A stretch of DNA of 64,000 nucleotides from Lawsonibacter asaccharolyticus (lineage in GTDB: Bacteria > Bacillota > Clostridia > Oscillospirales > Oscillospiraceae), in the NCBI GenBank assembly GCA_003112755.1, contig BFBT01000001.1, forward strand, positions 3,286,001 through 3,350,000, written 5' to 3'. Positions 55,482 to 64,000 of the stretch are shown one piece after another. A program made the translations under genes and the position numbers. The notes beneath the pieces were generated by a model. It did no database searches. It saw only the letters and a list, made by a program, of their open reading frames with translations, and had not been told where the DNA came from. The first letter of the stretch is position 1. Each line of letters begins with the position of its first letter.

Positions 55482-56486
55482 TCAGGTCCAGGAGGACTCT
55501 TCGGTCTCGGACCGCTTGGCCCGGGACATCAGGTCTGTGACCACGGCGTGGACATCCCGCCCCTCATAGAGCACCTCGTAGGCGGCCTGGGCGATGGGCA
55601 TCTCGATGCCCGCCTTCTGGGCCAGGGTGCGGGCGGTGACAGCGGCGTAGTAGCCCTCCACCACGGCGCCGATCTCCTTCACCGCCTCTTTGGGCTCCAC
55701 CCCTTTGCCGATGAGGATGCCGCACCGGCGGTTCCGGGAGTGCATGGAACAGCAGGTGACGATCAGGTCCCCCACGCCGGCCAGCCCGGCAAAGGTCTCC
55801 TGTTTTCCTCCCAGGGCCACCCCCAGCCGGGCCATCTCCGCCAGCCCCCGGGTCATGAGCAGTGCCTTGGTGTTGTCCCCGCAGCCCATGCCGTCGCAGC
55901 AGCCGGCGCAGAGGGCGATGATGTTCTTCAGGGCGGCGCACAGCTCGGTGCCCACCTTGTCGGTGCTGGTGTAGACCCGGAAGCGGGGGTTCATAAACAG
56001 GTCCTGCACCTGCCGGGCCAGCTCCAGGTCCTCGCTGGCCGCCACCACGCCGGTTGGGACATGGCGGCCCACCTCCTCGGCGTGGGAGGGGCCGGAGAGC
56101 ACCACCACGGGGCAGTGGCCCTGGAGCTCCTCCTCAATGACCTGGCTGAGGCGGAGGGAGGTGTCCTTCTCGATGCCCTTGGACACGGAGATCACGATGG
56201 TCCCCGGGTCGGCCAGCTGCTTCAGCTTGGCGGCAGTGGCGCGGACCGCAAAGGACGGGGTGGCCATCACCACGGCGCCGCAGCCCTTCACCGCCCCCAT
56301 ATCGGTGGTCAGGCCCATTGTCTCGGGCAGCGGCACCCCCTTCAGCATGGGGTTCTCCCGGGTCTCCCGCAGCACCCGGGACTCCTCCTCGGTGTAGGAC
56401 CACAGGGTCACCTCATGTCCGTTTTCCAGCAGCAGCAGCGCCAGGGCCGTCCCCCAGCCTCCGCTGCCAAGGACTGTGATTTTCAT
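55482..56486 (-). CDS. gpsA: Glycerol-3-phosphate dehydrogenase [NAD(P)+]
   Basis: 334 residues from ATG 56486 (GGGAGGTATTACC). Rossmann VLGSGGWGTALALLLLENGH, VISVSKGIEKDTSLRLSQVI, LSGPSHAEEVGRHVPTGVVA, catalytic Lys in CAALKNIIALCAGCCDGMGC-GDNTKA. Makes sn-glycerol-3-phosphate for phospholipids; followed by plsY, the next enzyme. Confidence 0.97.
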   Translation of the reverse strand: MKITVLGSGGWGTALALLLLENGHEVTLWSYTEEESRVLRETRENPMLKGVPLPETMGLTTDMGAVKGCGAVVMATPSFAVRATAAKLKQLADPGTIVISVSKGIEKDTSLRLSQVIEEELQGHCPVVVLSGPSHAEEVGRHVPTGVVAASEDLELARQVQDLFMNPRFRVYTSTDKVGTELCAALKNIIALCAGCCDGMGCGDNTKALLMTRGLAEMARLGVALGGKQETFAGLAGVGDLIVTCCSMHSRNRRCGILIGKGVEPKEAVKEIGAVVEGYYAAVTARTLAQKAGIEMPIAQAAYEVLYEGRDVHAVVTDLMSRAKRSETEESSWT

Positions 56487-56509
56487 GGTAATACCTCCCA
56501 AGATATGTT

Positions 56510-56579
56510 GTAGGGGCGGCCTGTGGCCGCCCGTTGTTCAATTTTCTTGGCTGTTCGGGCGGCCGCAGGCCGCCCCTAC
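56510..56579. repeat. Inverted repeat between gpsA and plsY
   Basis: GTAGGGGCGGCCTGTGGCCG... (56510-56533) and its near-perfect reverse complement (56556-56579, one mismatch in 24) around a 22-base AT-rich centre. It can form a long hairpin and looks like a dispersed palindromic element. Confidence 0.85.
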
Positions 56580-56583
56580 GGGG

Positions 56584-57273
56584 TCATTGCTTCTTGTGCA
56601 GAGAAAACTTGTTCTCTGTCCCGGTCAGCAGACGGTGGATGTTGCCCCGGTGCATGTAGACCACCAGGCCGCCCAAGAGCAGGCCCAGCAGGGTGATGAT
56701 CCAGTCCTGATAGACGAACCAGGTGGCCACCGGAAAGCTGGCTCCGGCCCACACCGATCCCAGGGAGACGTATCGGGTGAGAATGGCAAGGATCAGGAAT
56801 CCCCCCCACACCACCAGGGCAATGCGCCAGTCGATCATGATGGCGATGGTGCCGCCGGACAGGATGCCCTTTCCCCCCTTGAAGTGGAACATGCAGGGGA
56901 ACATGTGGCCCAGCAGGCAGAACAGGCCCGCCCAGTACTTGGCAAAGACCAGAACAATGGCCTCTTGGCTCCAGAAGCCGCCGTCCCAATATCGGGCCAT
57001 CAGGATGCCCGCCCACACTGCGGCCACCGCCTTGAGGACATCGCACAAAATAACTACCAGGGTCAGCGGCCCGCCGAAGGTGCGGTAGAAGTTGGTCAGC
57101 CCCGCGTTGCCGCTGCCGTGGGTGCGCACATCGTCCCGCAGGATGTACTTGGAGACGATGACCGCCCCGTTGGAGCAGCCCAGCAGGTAGGCCGCTGCCG
57201 CCACCAGAAGCAAGGGCAGACCCATGTCATAAAAGATCCAGGGGGAGATGTCCCCCCAAGTCATGCCCAGCAT
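56584..57273 (-). CDS. plsY: Acyl-phosphate:glycerol-3-phosphate acyltransferase
   Basis: 229 residues (GAAGGAGGAGTGAGCA upstream). AAAAYLLGCSNGAVIVSKYI, DDVRTHGSGNAGLTNFYRTF-G, CLLGHMFPCMFHFKGGKGIL are the three PlsY motifs; several membrane helices. Transfers acyl from acyl-phosphate to G3P. Sits between der and gpsA, 3 bases after der. Confidence 0.96.
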   Translation of the reverse strand: MLGMTWGDISPWIFYDMGLPLLLVAAAAYLLGCSNGAVIVSKYILRDDVRTHGSGNAGLTNFYRTFGGPLTLVVILCDVLKAVAAVWAGILMARYWDGGFWSQEAIVLVFAKYWAGLFCLLGHMFPCMFHFKGGKGILSGGTIAIMIDWRIALVVWGGFLILAILTRYVSLGSVWAGASFPVATWFVYQDWIITLLGLLLGGLVVYMHRGNIHRLLTGTENKFSLHKKQ

Positions 57274-57276
57274 TGC

Positions 57277-58601
57277 TCACTCCTCCTTCTCGCCCTTCTG
57301 CCGGATGGTCAGCCGCACCGGCGTGCCCTCCAGGCCGAAGGTGGCGCGGATCTGGTTCTCCAGATACCGCTGATAGGAGAAGTGGAACAGCCGGGCGTCG
57401 TTGCAGAAGCACACAAAATGAGGGGGGCGGATGCCCACCTGGGTCATGTAGTAGATCTTCAGGCGGCGGCCCTTGTCCGTGGGGGGCTGCACCCGGGCGG
57501 TGGCATCGGCCAGCACCGAGTTGAGCATCCCGGTGGAGATGCGGGTGGCTGCCTGGTCATTCACATAGTTGATCAGCTCGAAGAGCCGGTCCACCCGCTG
57601 GCCGGTGAGAGCGGAGATGAACACGATGGGGGCGTAGGTCATATAGCTCAGGTCCCGCATCACGTCCTGGCGCATCTTGTCCATGGTCTTGCCGTCCTTC
57701 TCGATGGCATCCCACTTGTTGACCACGATGATGCAGGCCTTGCCCGCCTCGTGGGCCAGACCGGCCACCTTGGTGTCCTGCTCGGTGACCCCCTCCCGGG
57801 CGTCGATCATGATGAGGCACACGTCGCTGCGCTCGATGGCCATGGTGGCCCGCAGGACGGAGAACTTCTCGATGCGGTCATCCACCCTGGACTTCTTCCG
57901 CATCCCTGCCGTGTCGATGAACAGGTATTTGCCCCGCCCGTTCTCGAAGGGACTGTCCACCGCGTCCCGGGTGGTGCCCGCCACATCGCTGACGATGACC
58001 CGCTCCTGCCCCAGGATGCGGTTGACCAGGGAGGACTTGCCCACATTGGGCTTGCCGATGATGGCCACCTTGATGACATCGTCCTCCTCGTCCTCCTCCT
58101 CCTCGGGGGGAAGTACTGGAAGCAGGCGTCCAGCAGGTCGCCGGTGCCGTGGCCGTGGACGGCGGAGACGGCGATGGGGTCGCCCAGGCCCAGGTTATAG
58201 AACTCGTAGATGTCCGGGTTCTCCCGGCCCACCTGGTCCGCCTTGTTCACCGCCAGCACCACCGGCTTCCGGGCCCGGAGGAGCATGTTGGCCACCTCCT
58301 GGTCGGCTGCGGTCATGCCGGTCTTGACGTCACAGACAAAGACCACCACCGTAGCGGTCTGGATCGCGATCTCGGCCTGCTCCCGCATGAAGGAGAGGAT
58401 CTGGTCGTCCGTCCCCGGCTCGATCCCGCCGGTGTCCACGATGTCGAACACCCGGTTCCTCCACTCGCACTGGGCGTACAGCCGGTCCCGGGTGACGCCG
58501 GGGGTGTCCTCCACGATGGAGAGGCGCTGGCCGCACAGCTTATTGAACAGCATGGACTTGCCCACATTGGGCCGCCCCACGATGGCGACTAAGGGCTTCA
58601 T
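57277..58601 (-). pseudogene. der: GTPase Der, reading frame broken at a C6 tract
   Basis: First half from ATG 58601: [44 protein letters not shown], ending FQYFPP. Second half begins [20 protein letters not shown], with [30 protein letters not shown] and a KH domain to 57277. Between them the minus strand reads TTC CCC CCG AGG, where TTC CCC CCC GAG would join the halves as [15 protein letters not shown]. So one base is missing (or two extra) at 58105-58110. Der is normally essential for 50S assembly; a sequencing error is likely. Confidence 0.9.
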
Positions 58602-58624
58602 ACATATCACCTCTTGATGAGTTA

Positions 58625-58744
58625 GGAATTAGGAATGAGGAATTAGGAGTTAGAGGATAGGAGATAGGGGCGGCCTGCGCCGGGGAGTCTGCGCGCCCCA
58701 GGCGCGCCATAATCCCTACCTCCTAATTCCTCATTCCTAATTCC
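58625..58744. repeat. MITE-like element with 24-bp terminal inverted repeats
   Basis: GGAATTAGGAATGAGGAATT... (58625-58648) and its perfect reverse complement (58721-58744) flank a 72-bp GC-rich centre without ORF. It fills the der-DUF512 gap. Confidence 0.88.
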
Positions 58745-58747
58745 CTC

Positions 58748-60124
58748 TCAGGGGTTGTATTGATAATATTCCGTCTCCTCCCGGGGGAGCTCCTGTCGGG
58801 GGAGGCCGGACGAGATGCCGCACATGGCGTCCAGCAGCTCATAGCCGTCCTGCTCCACGGGGATCACGGGGACACCCAGTGCCCGCTCCACATCGTCCAG
58901 GGATACGTCATCCAAAAAGACCCGCTCCCCGTGGCGGAGCATATTGGCGGGGATGAGCAGACGCTCCCCCAGCTTCTTCCCCCGCAGCTGGGCGATCAGG
59001 TCGCCCCCCGTGACCAGTCCGGCCACCACGATGGTCTCCCCGAAGAAGTCGTTGCGGATGGGGTACACCGTCCCCTCTATTTTACCACATTTTTTCCGCG
59101 CCAGCTCTACCAATTCCGTTAAAAACGGGGCGGCGGACACGCCTGTGGCAATGGAGAAGGGGACGGTCCTCTCCATCTCCTCCGCCTCCATCAGGTCCAG
59201 GCCCCGGCGGAATTCCTGGCGCAGCAGGCGGAGCATCCCCACCCCGTTGTCCAGCTGGGTGAACTCCTCGTAGTAGTCCTCCTCCGGCAGGGGCCGCCCG
59301 GCCAGCAGGTAGAACTCGTCAGAGCACCAGACCAGGGCTGTGCCGTGGGCGTCGCGGTGGGCTGCCGCAAAGGCCTCCACCTGGTCCACCACCGCCCCCG
59401 CTTCCTCCCGGGTATAGGGCCGCAGGGGATAGAGGCCCTCCCGGTACTTGGTCACCCCCACCGGCACCACCGACACGCTGTGGACGGCAGGGAACATCTC
59501 CGCCAGGTCCCTCAGGGTCCGGTCCAGGGCGGGTCCGTCATTGATCCCGGGGCAGGAGACGATCTGACAGTTCATGGTGATCTGGTGCCGGGCGAAGCGG
59601 CGCATGATCTCGATGCTCTCCCCGGCCCGGCGGTTTTTCAGCATCTCCACCCGCAGCGACTGGTCGGTGGTGTGGACGGACACGTTGATGGGGGAGATGC
59701 GCAGGTCGATGATGCGCTGCACCTCCCGCTGGGAGAGGTTGGTCAGGGTCAGGTAGTTGCCCATCAGAAAGGACAGCCGGGCGTCGTCATCCTTGAAATA
59801 GAGGCTCTCCCGCATCCCCGGCGGCATCTGGTCCACAAAGCAGAAGATGCAGTTGTTGGCACAGGAGCGGGCCCGGTCCATGAGATAGGTCTCGAACTCC
59901 AGTCCCAGGTCCTCCCCCTCCTCCTTGCGGACCCGCAGGGTGCGGCTGGCTCCATCCGGGGCCTGGAGGGTAAGCGTCAGACGGGCGTCATAGGAATAGA
60001 ACTTGTAGTCCAGCACATCCAGGATCTGCTTCCCGTTGATCTCCACCAGGGTCTCTCCCGCCTGGACGCCGGCTTTGGCCGCCGGGCTCCGGGGCTCCAC
60101 CCGGCGGATCATGGTCTTGCTCAC
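58748..60124 (-). CDS. DUF512 / PDZ radical-SAM-like protein
   Basis: 458 residues from GTG 60124 (GAGGAGGGAGCGCT). PDZ-like N-terminus VEPRSPAAKAGVQAGETLVE-ING; Cys cluster ARSCANNCIFCFVDQMPPGM like a radical-SAM CxxxCxxC; DUF512 C-terminus with GTVYPIRNDFFGETIVVAGL-VTGGDL. Function unknown; conserved next to der in clostridia. Confidence 0.92.
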   Translation of the reverse strand: MSKTMIRRVEPRSPAAKAGVQAGETLVEINGKQILDVLDYKFYSYDARLTLTLQAPDGASRTLRVRKEEGEDLGLEFETYLMDRARSCANNCIFCFVDQMPPGMRESLYFKDDDARLSFLMGNYLTLTNLSQREVQRIIDLRISPINVSVHTTDQSLRVEMLKNRRAGESIEIMRRFARHQITMNCQIVSCPGINDGPALDRTLRDLAEMFPAVHSVSVVPVGVTKYREGLYPLRPYTREEAGAVVDQVEAFAAAHRDAHGTALVWCSDEFYLLAGRPLPEEDYYEEFTQLDNGVGMLRLLRQEFRRGLDLMEAEEMERTVPFSIATGVSAAPFLTELVELARKKCGKIEGTVYPIRNDFFGETIVVAGLVTGGDLIAQLRGKKLGERLLIPANMLRHGERVFLDDVSLDDVERALGVPVIPVEQDGYELLDAMCGISSGLPRQELPREETEYYQYNP

Positions 60125-60160
60125 AGCGCTCCCTCCTCCTCTCAAAAAGGCGTTCTTTAT

Positions 60161-60190
60161 ATTATATCGTATCCCTGCCCCTCTTTTCAA
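60161..60190 (-). promoter_or_regulatory. Promoter of the DUF512 gene
   Basis: Minus strand TTGAAA (60190-60185), 18-bp spacer, TATAAT (60166-60161). Confidence 0.8.
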
Positions 60191-60456
60191 GGAAAAATCC
60201 TTTTTTTCTCGGATCTCGCCGGACATTTTTTGAGGGCGCCGCCGGGTATCCGGCGCCATCGGCCACCGGACACCTTATCTTTTTCTTGATTGTACCATAC
60301 CCGCCCCCGCCGGGCAACACGTTTCCACTCTATTCTGCTCTCTCGCCGGGTATCCGGGGCACAAAAAGGATGCCTCTCCCCCGCCCTTAGTTCCGCCGCT
60401 CCGGCAGAACGCCCTCTCCCCGGCCTCCGGGGAAAAGCACCCTTTCCGCCCCGGAG

Positions 60457-60485
60457 TTTACAGGATGTGAAAATTATGATATGAT
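60457..60485 (+). promoter_or_regulatory. Promoter of the gtr operon
   Basis: TTTACA (60457-60462), 17-bp spacer, TATGAT (60480-60485). The rest of 60191-60456 holds GC-rich hairpins (GGCGCC...GGCGCC near 60235-60257) but no gene. Confidence 0.75.
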
Positions 60486-60550
60486 GTTCTATGATTTTCC
60501 CTTTTCTTTCTCAAATCCGCGGCTCCGGCCGCCCTGGAGGCACCTGCGAC

Positions 60551-62155
60551 ATGCTGGACGACAAGCTCAAAGCCCTGTGGGCCCGGATCTCCCCCCCGCA
60601 GAAGGCGGCCTTTTTCGGCTGTTTTCTGTCGGGCTATCTGGTCCACCTCTACGTCTTTACCAACATCATCCCCAACTCCGACGGTCTCAGCCGCATCTTC
60701 GACCCCCAGCAGATGACCGTCTCCGGCCGGTGGTTTCTCCACTTCGCCTCCTATTTCAACGGCTTCACCCAGATGCCGGCGGTCATCGGCCTCTTCTCCG
60801 TGCTCTTCCTCGCCCTGGCCGCCGCCTTGGCCGTCTCTCTGCTGGGCATCCGCAGCCGTGCCCTCTCCGCCCTGTCCGGGGCGCTGATGGCCGCCTTTCC
60901 CGCCGTGGGCTACACCTTTCTCTATCTGTTCACCGCCTCCGCCTACTGCTTCGCCATTTTTTTGGCGGTCCTCTCCGTCTCCCTGGCCAGAAGGGGCCGG
61001 TGGCACTGGCTGGCAGGCTGTCTGCTCCTGGCCTGCTCCATGGGCACCTATCAGGCCTATGTGACGGTGGCCATCGGCCTGTCCCTGCTGGTCATTTTCC
61101 GGGAGACCCTGGACCCGTCCGCCTCCTTCTCCGCCACCCTGCGCCTGGGGGTGCGGCTGATGCTGTTCCTGGCTGCGGGGGCCGTCCTCTACTACGGCAT
61201 CCTGCTGGTCTTTCTTCAGGTGAAGGACCTGGAGCTGCTGTCCTATCTGGGGATGGATGCCGCCAGCTCCGGCTATCCCTTCTCCCGCCTCCCCGGGCTG
61301 CTGCTGGACACCTACAAGCAGGTGGCGGCTTTCTTCTTCCTGCCCGGTTCCGCCAACACCTTCACCTCCGGCTGGATGGCCGTGCTGGATCTGGCCGCGC
61401 TGGCGCTGGGCGGGGGCTGCTTCCTGCTGTGCATGGGGCAGGAGGGGCTCTGGCGGGCGCGCTGGCGCCCCCTGGGCGGGCTGGCCATGCTGGCCCTGCT
61501 CCCCCTGGGCATCAACTTCGGCCAGATCCTCAGCCCCTGGTCCGCCCCCACCCCCCTGATGAAATACGCCTTTGTGCTGGTCTATCTGGCGGTGGTGCTG
61601 CTGGCTGACCGGGCCCTCCCCGCCGCCGGTGCCGGCGCCTCCGTGCTCCGCCGCCGTGCGGCCCCCTGCGCCGCCCTGTGGCTGGTCCTGCTGCTGCTGT
61701 TCTCCCTGAACACCAACAACCGGCTCTACACCGCCTCCGCCCAAGCCCACCGCGCCACCCTCAGCTACGCCACCCGGCTGGCCTCCCGCATCGAGAGCTG
61801 CCCCGGCTACACCCACGGGATGCCGGTCTATCTCATCGGCTCTTTCCCCACCGACCGGGTCCACAACAGCGTGGAGGGCTTTGCCCAGGTGGACCATTAC
61901 AGCGTCCCCCTGGACACCGTGGCTCCCCTGAACAAGCACATCTACTACTACCTCCGGGACTGGCTGAACCTCCCCATCGAGGAGCCCGCCGAGGCCGACC
62001 TTATGGCCATGGCGGAGCGGCCGGAATTCGCCGCCATGCCCCGCTACCCCGACGACGGCAGCGTCCAGATCATCGACGGCTGCCTGGTCGTGAAGGTGCA
62101 GGAGGAATACACCCCAAAATCCGACTTTGAGATCGCCTATGAGAACAGGAGATGA
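60551..62155 (+). CDS. Polytopic glucosyltransferase, GtrII/GtrIV-like
   Basis: 534 residues from ATG 60551 (CTGGAGGCACCTGCGAC upstream). About ten membrane helices (AVIGLFSVLFLALAAALAVS, WHWLAGCLLLACSMGTYQAY, LMLFLAAGAVLYYGILLVFL). Early NIIPNSDGLSRIFDPQQMTV carries acidic residues expected at the lipid-sugar site, followed by SGRWFLHF. With gtrB and gtrA downstream it should transfer glucose from a polyprenyl carrier to a surface polymer outside the cell. Confidence 0.85.
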   Translation: MLDDKLKALWARISPPQKAAFFGCFLSGYLVHLYVFTNIIPNSDGLSRIFDPQQMTVSGRWFLHFASYFNGFTQMPAVIGLFSVLFLALAAALAVSLLGIRSRALSALSGALMAAFPAVGYTFLYLFTASAYCFAIFLAVLSVSLARRGRWHWLAGCLLLACSMGTYQAYVTVAIGLSLLVIFRETLDPSASFSATLRLGVRLMLFLAAGAVLYYGILLVFLQVKDLELLSYLGMDAASSGYPFSRLPGLLLDTYKQVAAFFFLPGSANTFTSGWMAVLDLAALALGGGCFLLCMGQEGLWRARWRPLGGLAMLALLPLGINFGQILSPWSAPTPLMKYAFVLVYLAVVLLADRALPAAGAGASVLRRRAAPCAALWLVLLLLFSLNTNNRLYTASAQAHRATLSYATRLASRIESCPGYTHGMPVYLIGSFPTDRVHNSVEGFAQVDHYSVPLDTVAPLNKHIYYYLRDWLNLPIEEPAEADLMAMAERPEFAAMPRYPDDGSVQIIDGCLVVKVQEEYTPKSDFEIAYENRR

Positions 62156-62163
62156 ACTGTCCC

Positions 62164-63132
62164 ATGCCCAATTCTGCTCCCACTGACTCCGGACTGCTCT
62201 CCGTGGTCCTCCCCGCCTTCAACGAGGAGGAGATGGCTCCCCGGGCAGCTGATGTCATCTCCGCCCTGCTGGAGCAGGCCCAGATCCCCCATGAGCTGAT
62301 CTTTGTGGACGACGGCTCCCGGGACAGGACCTGGGCGCGCATCCAGGAGAAGAGCCGCGCCCTGCCCCAGGTCCGGGGGGTGCGCTTCTCCCGCAACTTC
62401 GGCAAGGAGGCTGCCATTTTTGCCGGCCTGGCCCAGGCCCGTGGGGCTTGCTGTGTGGTGCTGGACTGCGACCTCCAGCACCCGCCGGAAAAGATCGTGG
62501 ACATGTACCGCCTGTGGCAGCAGGGCTACCAGGTCGTGGAAGGCGTCAAGGTGAGCCGTGGAAAGGAGAGCCCCCTGCACACCCTGGCGGTCCGGTGTTT
62601 CTACCGGGCCATGAGCGGGAGCACCGGGCTGGACATGTCCCGGGCCTCCGACTTCAAGCTGCTGGACCGGCGGGCGGTGGATGTGCTGCTGGCCATGCGG
62701 GAGAAAAACGCCTTCTTCCGGGCCCTGTCCTCCTGGATCGGATTTTCCACCGCTCAGGTGGAGTTCCAGGTGCGGGAGCGGGAGGCGGGCCGCTCCAAGT
62801 GGTCCCTGCGCAGCCTGTTCCGGTATGCCCTCACCAATCTGGCCGCCTTCTCCACCGCCCCCCTCCAGCTGGTCACCTTTCTGGGGGTGCTGGTGCTGAT
62901 CGCCTCGGTGGTGCTCAGCGTCCACTCCCTGTGGCAGAAGTTCACCGGGCAGGCCCTGGAGGGCTTCACCACCGTCATCATCCTGATCCTGTTCATCGGC
63001 AGCATCCTCATGATCTGTCTGGGCATTATCGGCTACTATATCGCCAAGATCTATGAGGAGGTGAAAGACAGGCCCCGGTATATCCTGTCCGACACCTGCG
63101 GGGAGGCGCGCCATGCTGAAAAAGATCTTTGA
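62164..63132 (+). CDS. gtrB: Bactoprenol glucosyltransferase, GtrB-like (GT2)
   Basis: 322 residues from ATG 62164 (AGGAG upstream; ATG 62152 overlaps the previous stop). GT2 core SVVLPAFNEEEMAPRAADVI, FVDDGSRDRTWARIQEKS, VVLDCDLQHPPEKIVDMYRL; catalytic region DFKLLDRRAVDVLLAMREKN; GRSKWSLRSLFRYAL; two C-terminal helices. Loads glucose on undecaprenyl phosphate. Confidence 0.94.
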   Translation: MPNSAPTDSGLLSVVLPAFNEEEMAPRAADVISALLEQAQIPHELIFVDDGSRDRTWARIQEKSRALPQVRGVRFSRNFGKEAAIFAGLAQARGACCVVLDCDLQHPPEKIVDMYRLWQQGYQVVEGVKVSRGKESPLHTLAVRCFYRAMSGSTGLDMSRASDFKLLDRRAVDVLLAMREKNAFFRALSSWIGFSTAQVEFQVREREAGRSKWSLRSLFRYALTNLAAFSTAPLQLVTFLGVLVLIASVVLSVHSLWQKFTGQALEGFTTVIILILFIGSILMICLGIIGYYIAKIYEEVKDRPRYILSDTCGEARHAEKDL

Positions 63133-63547
63133 TCCCACCCTTTTCCGCTTCCTCCTGGTCGGGGTGGTGAACACCCTGGTGGGATATGGTGTCATGTTCG
63201 GCCTTTACAACCTGGCCGGCCTCCACCTCTGGGGAGACCCGGGCTACTGGATCTCCTCCGCCGCCAACTATCTGGTGGGCAGCGTGGTCAGCTTTTTTCT
63301 CAACAAGCACTTCACCTTCCGCAGCCGGGAGAAGGGCCCCGGCGTGGTGCTCCGCTTCGCGGCCAATATCACAGTATGCTGGCTGCTGGCCTACGGCCTG
63401 GCCAAGCCCGCCATGGGAGCCCTGCTGAGCGGCACTGCCCTCAGCCCCCAGCTTCAGGGCAACCTGACCATGCTGGCGGGCTCCGGGCTGTTCGTCCTGC
63501 TCAACTACTTCGGACAGCGCTTTTTCGCCTTCCGCTTCAGGACATGA
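63113..63547 (+). CDS. gtrA: GtrA-family flippase-like membrane protein
   Basis: 144 residues. RFLLVGVVNTLVGYGVMFGL, ANYLVGSVVSFFLNKHFTFR and NYFGQRFFAFRF are the GtrA pattern with four helices. Proposed to flip glucosylated carrier. Overlaps gtrB by 20 bases, completing the operon. Confidence 0.95.
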   Translation: MLKKIFDPTLFRFLLVGVVNTLVGYGVMFGLYNLAGLHLWGDPGYWISSAANYLVGSVVSFFLNKHFTFRSREKGPGVVLRFAANITVCWLLAYGLAKPAMGALLSGTALSPQLQGNLTMLAGSGLFVLLNYFGQRFFAFRFRT

Positions 63548-63629
63548 CCCCCGGCATCTGGAACAGGCCGATCACATGTGGCGCGAGGTAGAAAACAGAG
63601 GGCACCGCCCGGCCTCCATCCATACTCAG

Positions 63630-63664
63630 GCGCAGGGACATTGGATGTCCCTGCGCTTTTTGTA
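63630..63664 (+). terminator. Terminator of the gtr operon
   Basis: GCGCAGGGACA-ttgga-TGTCCCTGCGC, then TTTTT. Confidence 0.9.
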
Positions 63665-63751
63665 TTGTTAGGCGCGCCTTTGTCCGGCCGGTCAGGCAAA
63701 CGGAGGGGAATGAGCATCCTGCCCGCAGATAGCTCCTCCCCAGAGCTCCAT

Positions 63752-63838
63752 CAAAAGCACCAGCTCAGCCGGTGCTTTTCTTTCATTCATTATATATAAT
63801 AAGGGGAGGATGTGAGCACGCTCACATCCTCCCCTTAT
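63752..63838. terminator. Two further hairpins before the last small gene
   Basis: AAAAGCACC...GGTGCTTTTC (63752-63783) and a near-perfect palindrome with 17-bp arms AAGGGGAGGATGTGAGC (about 63801-63836). The rest of 63548-63868 shows nothing else. Confidence 0.75.
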
Positions 63839-63868
63839 CTCACTTTTCAATTTTGCGCGTTTGTACAA

Positions 63869-63973
63869 TCACTTATTGTTGTCCTTATTCTTTTTGTTCG
63901 TAACGCTGCTCAGGATAGCGCCCACGACGCACAGCCCGATCACTACGATCAGGAAAATCTTTTCAGGTCCCAT
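63869..63973 (-). CDS. Small single-pass membrane protein
   Basis: 34 residues from ATG 63973 (GGGGAGGAGGATGACCA upstream): helix KIFLIVVIGLCVVGAILSSV then a basic/Asn tail TNKKNKDNNK. Unknown function; excellent ribosome site. Confidence 0.65.
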   Translation of the reverse strand: MGPEKIFLIVVIGLCVVGAILSSVTNKKNKDNNK

Positions 63974-64000
63974 TGGTCATCCTCCTCCCCTGTAAAGATT

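Noticed and set aside
1..64000. tRNA or rRNA genes, including a tRNA attachment site for the prophage
   Set aside because: No cloverleaf or rRNA sequence recognised by eye; the prophage border lies in a protein gene.

Overview
The window looks like a chromosome segment of a GC-rich, Gram-positive, spore-former-type clostridium (Oscillospiraceae / Flavonifractor-like; inferred, not proven). The reasons are high GC, Firmicute gene sets (whiA-yvcK-rapZ-murB, Mini-RNase III, RqcH, DnaE, Der) and strong AGGAGG ribosome sites.

Left half (1 to about 34.29 kb): most of an integrated, contractile-tailed (PBSX/xkd-like tail, HK97-like head) prophage. Late genes run on the minus strand from terminase (about 17.3 kb) through portal, ClpP-type protease, capsid, connectors, sheath, tube, a tail chaperone with a -1 frameshift site, tape measure, LysM and baseplate genes to the window edge. 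A hicAB toxin-antitoxin pair and a 32-codon hydrophobic ORF sit in the tail operon. Early minus-strand genes (18.0-29.2 kb) cover a rolling-circle-type Rep, SSB, DUF3102, ParA, DnaB, an HTH initiator with internal iterons, and a Cro-like repressor. CI-like repressor, ImmA/IrrE, an exonuclease-BRCT protein, an MNT/HEPN pair and a large serine integrase lie on the plus strand (29.4-34.2 kb).

Three features of the prophage stand out. Six late-gene junctions carry a repeated block of hairpins whose stems covary while the loops stay constant, each beginning with a G-quadruplex motif immediately after a stop codon. Three tandem two-gene cassettes (27.46-29.04 kb) share boundary modules, two with LexA-like boxes. 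A consensus promoter and terminator flank a possible small RNA at 26.5 kb.

Junction (34.29-38.30 kb): a host gene for a Cys-rich protein is cut twice, first by the prophage and then by a 3.28-kb element carrying an aldehyde dehydrogenase, a 42-codon ORF and its own large serine recombinase. Removing the small element restores the host frame exactly, and its joined ends form a 38-bp dyad that looks like a serine-recombinase attP. This arrangement resembles skin-type developmental interruptions and is the strongest novelty here.

Right part (38.3-64 kb): ordinary chromosome. It holds a flavin/PNPO-like protein, cardiolipin synthase, dnaE, DUF2200, VanZ, whiA (with a 191-bp repeat at its 3' end), yvcK, rapZ, murB, mgtE with a long leader, greA, mini-RNase III, rqcH, a GNAT, gpsA, plsY, der (apparent frameshift), a DUF512 radical-SAM protein and a gtr-type glycosylation operon.
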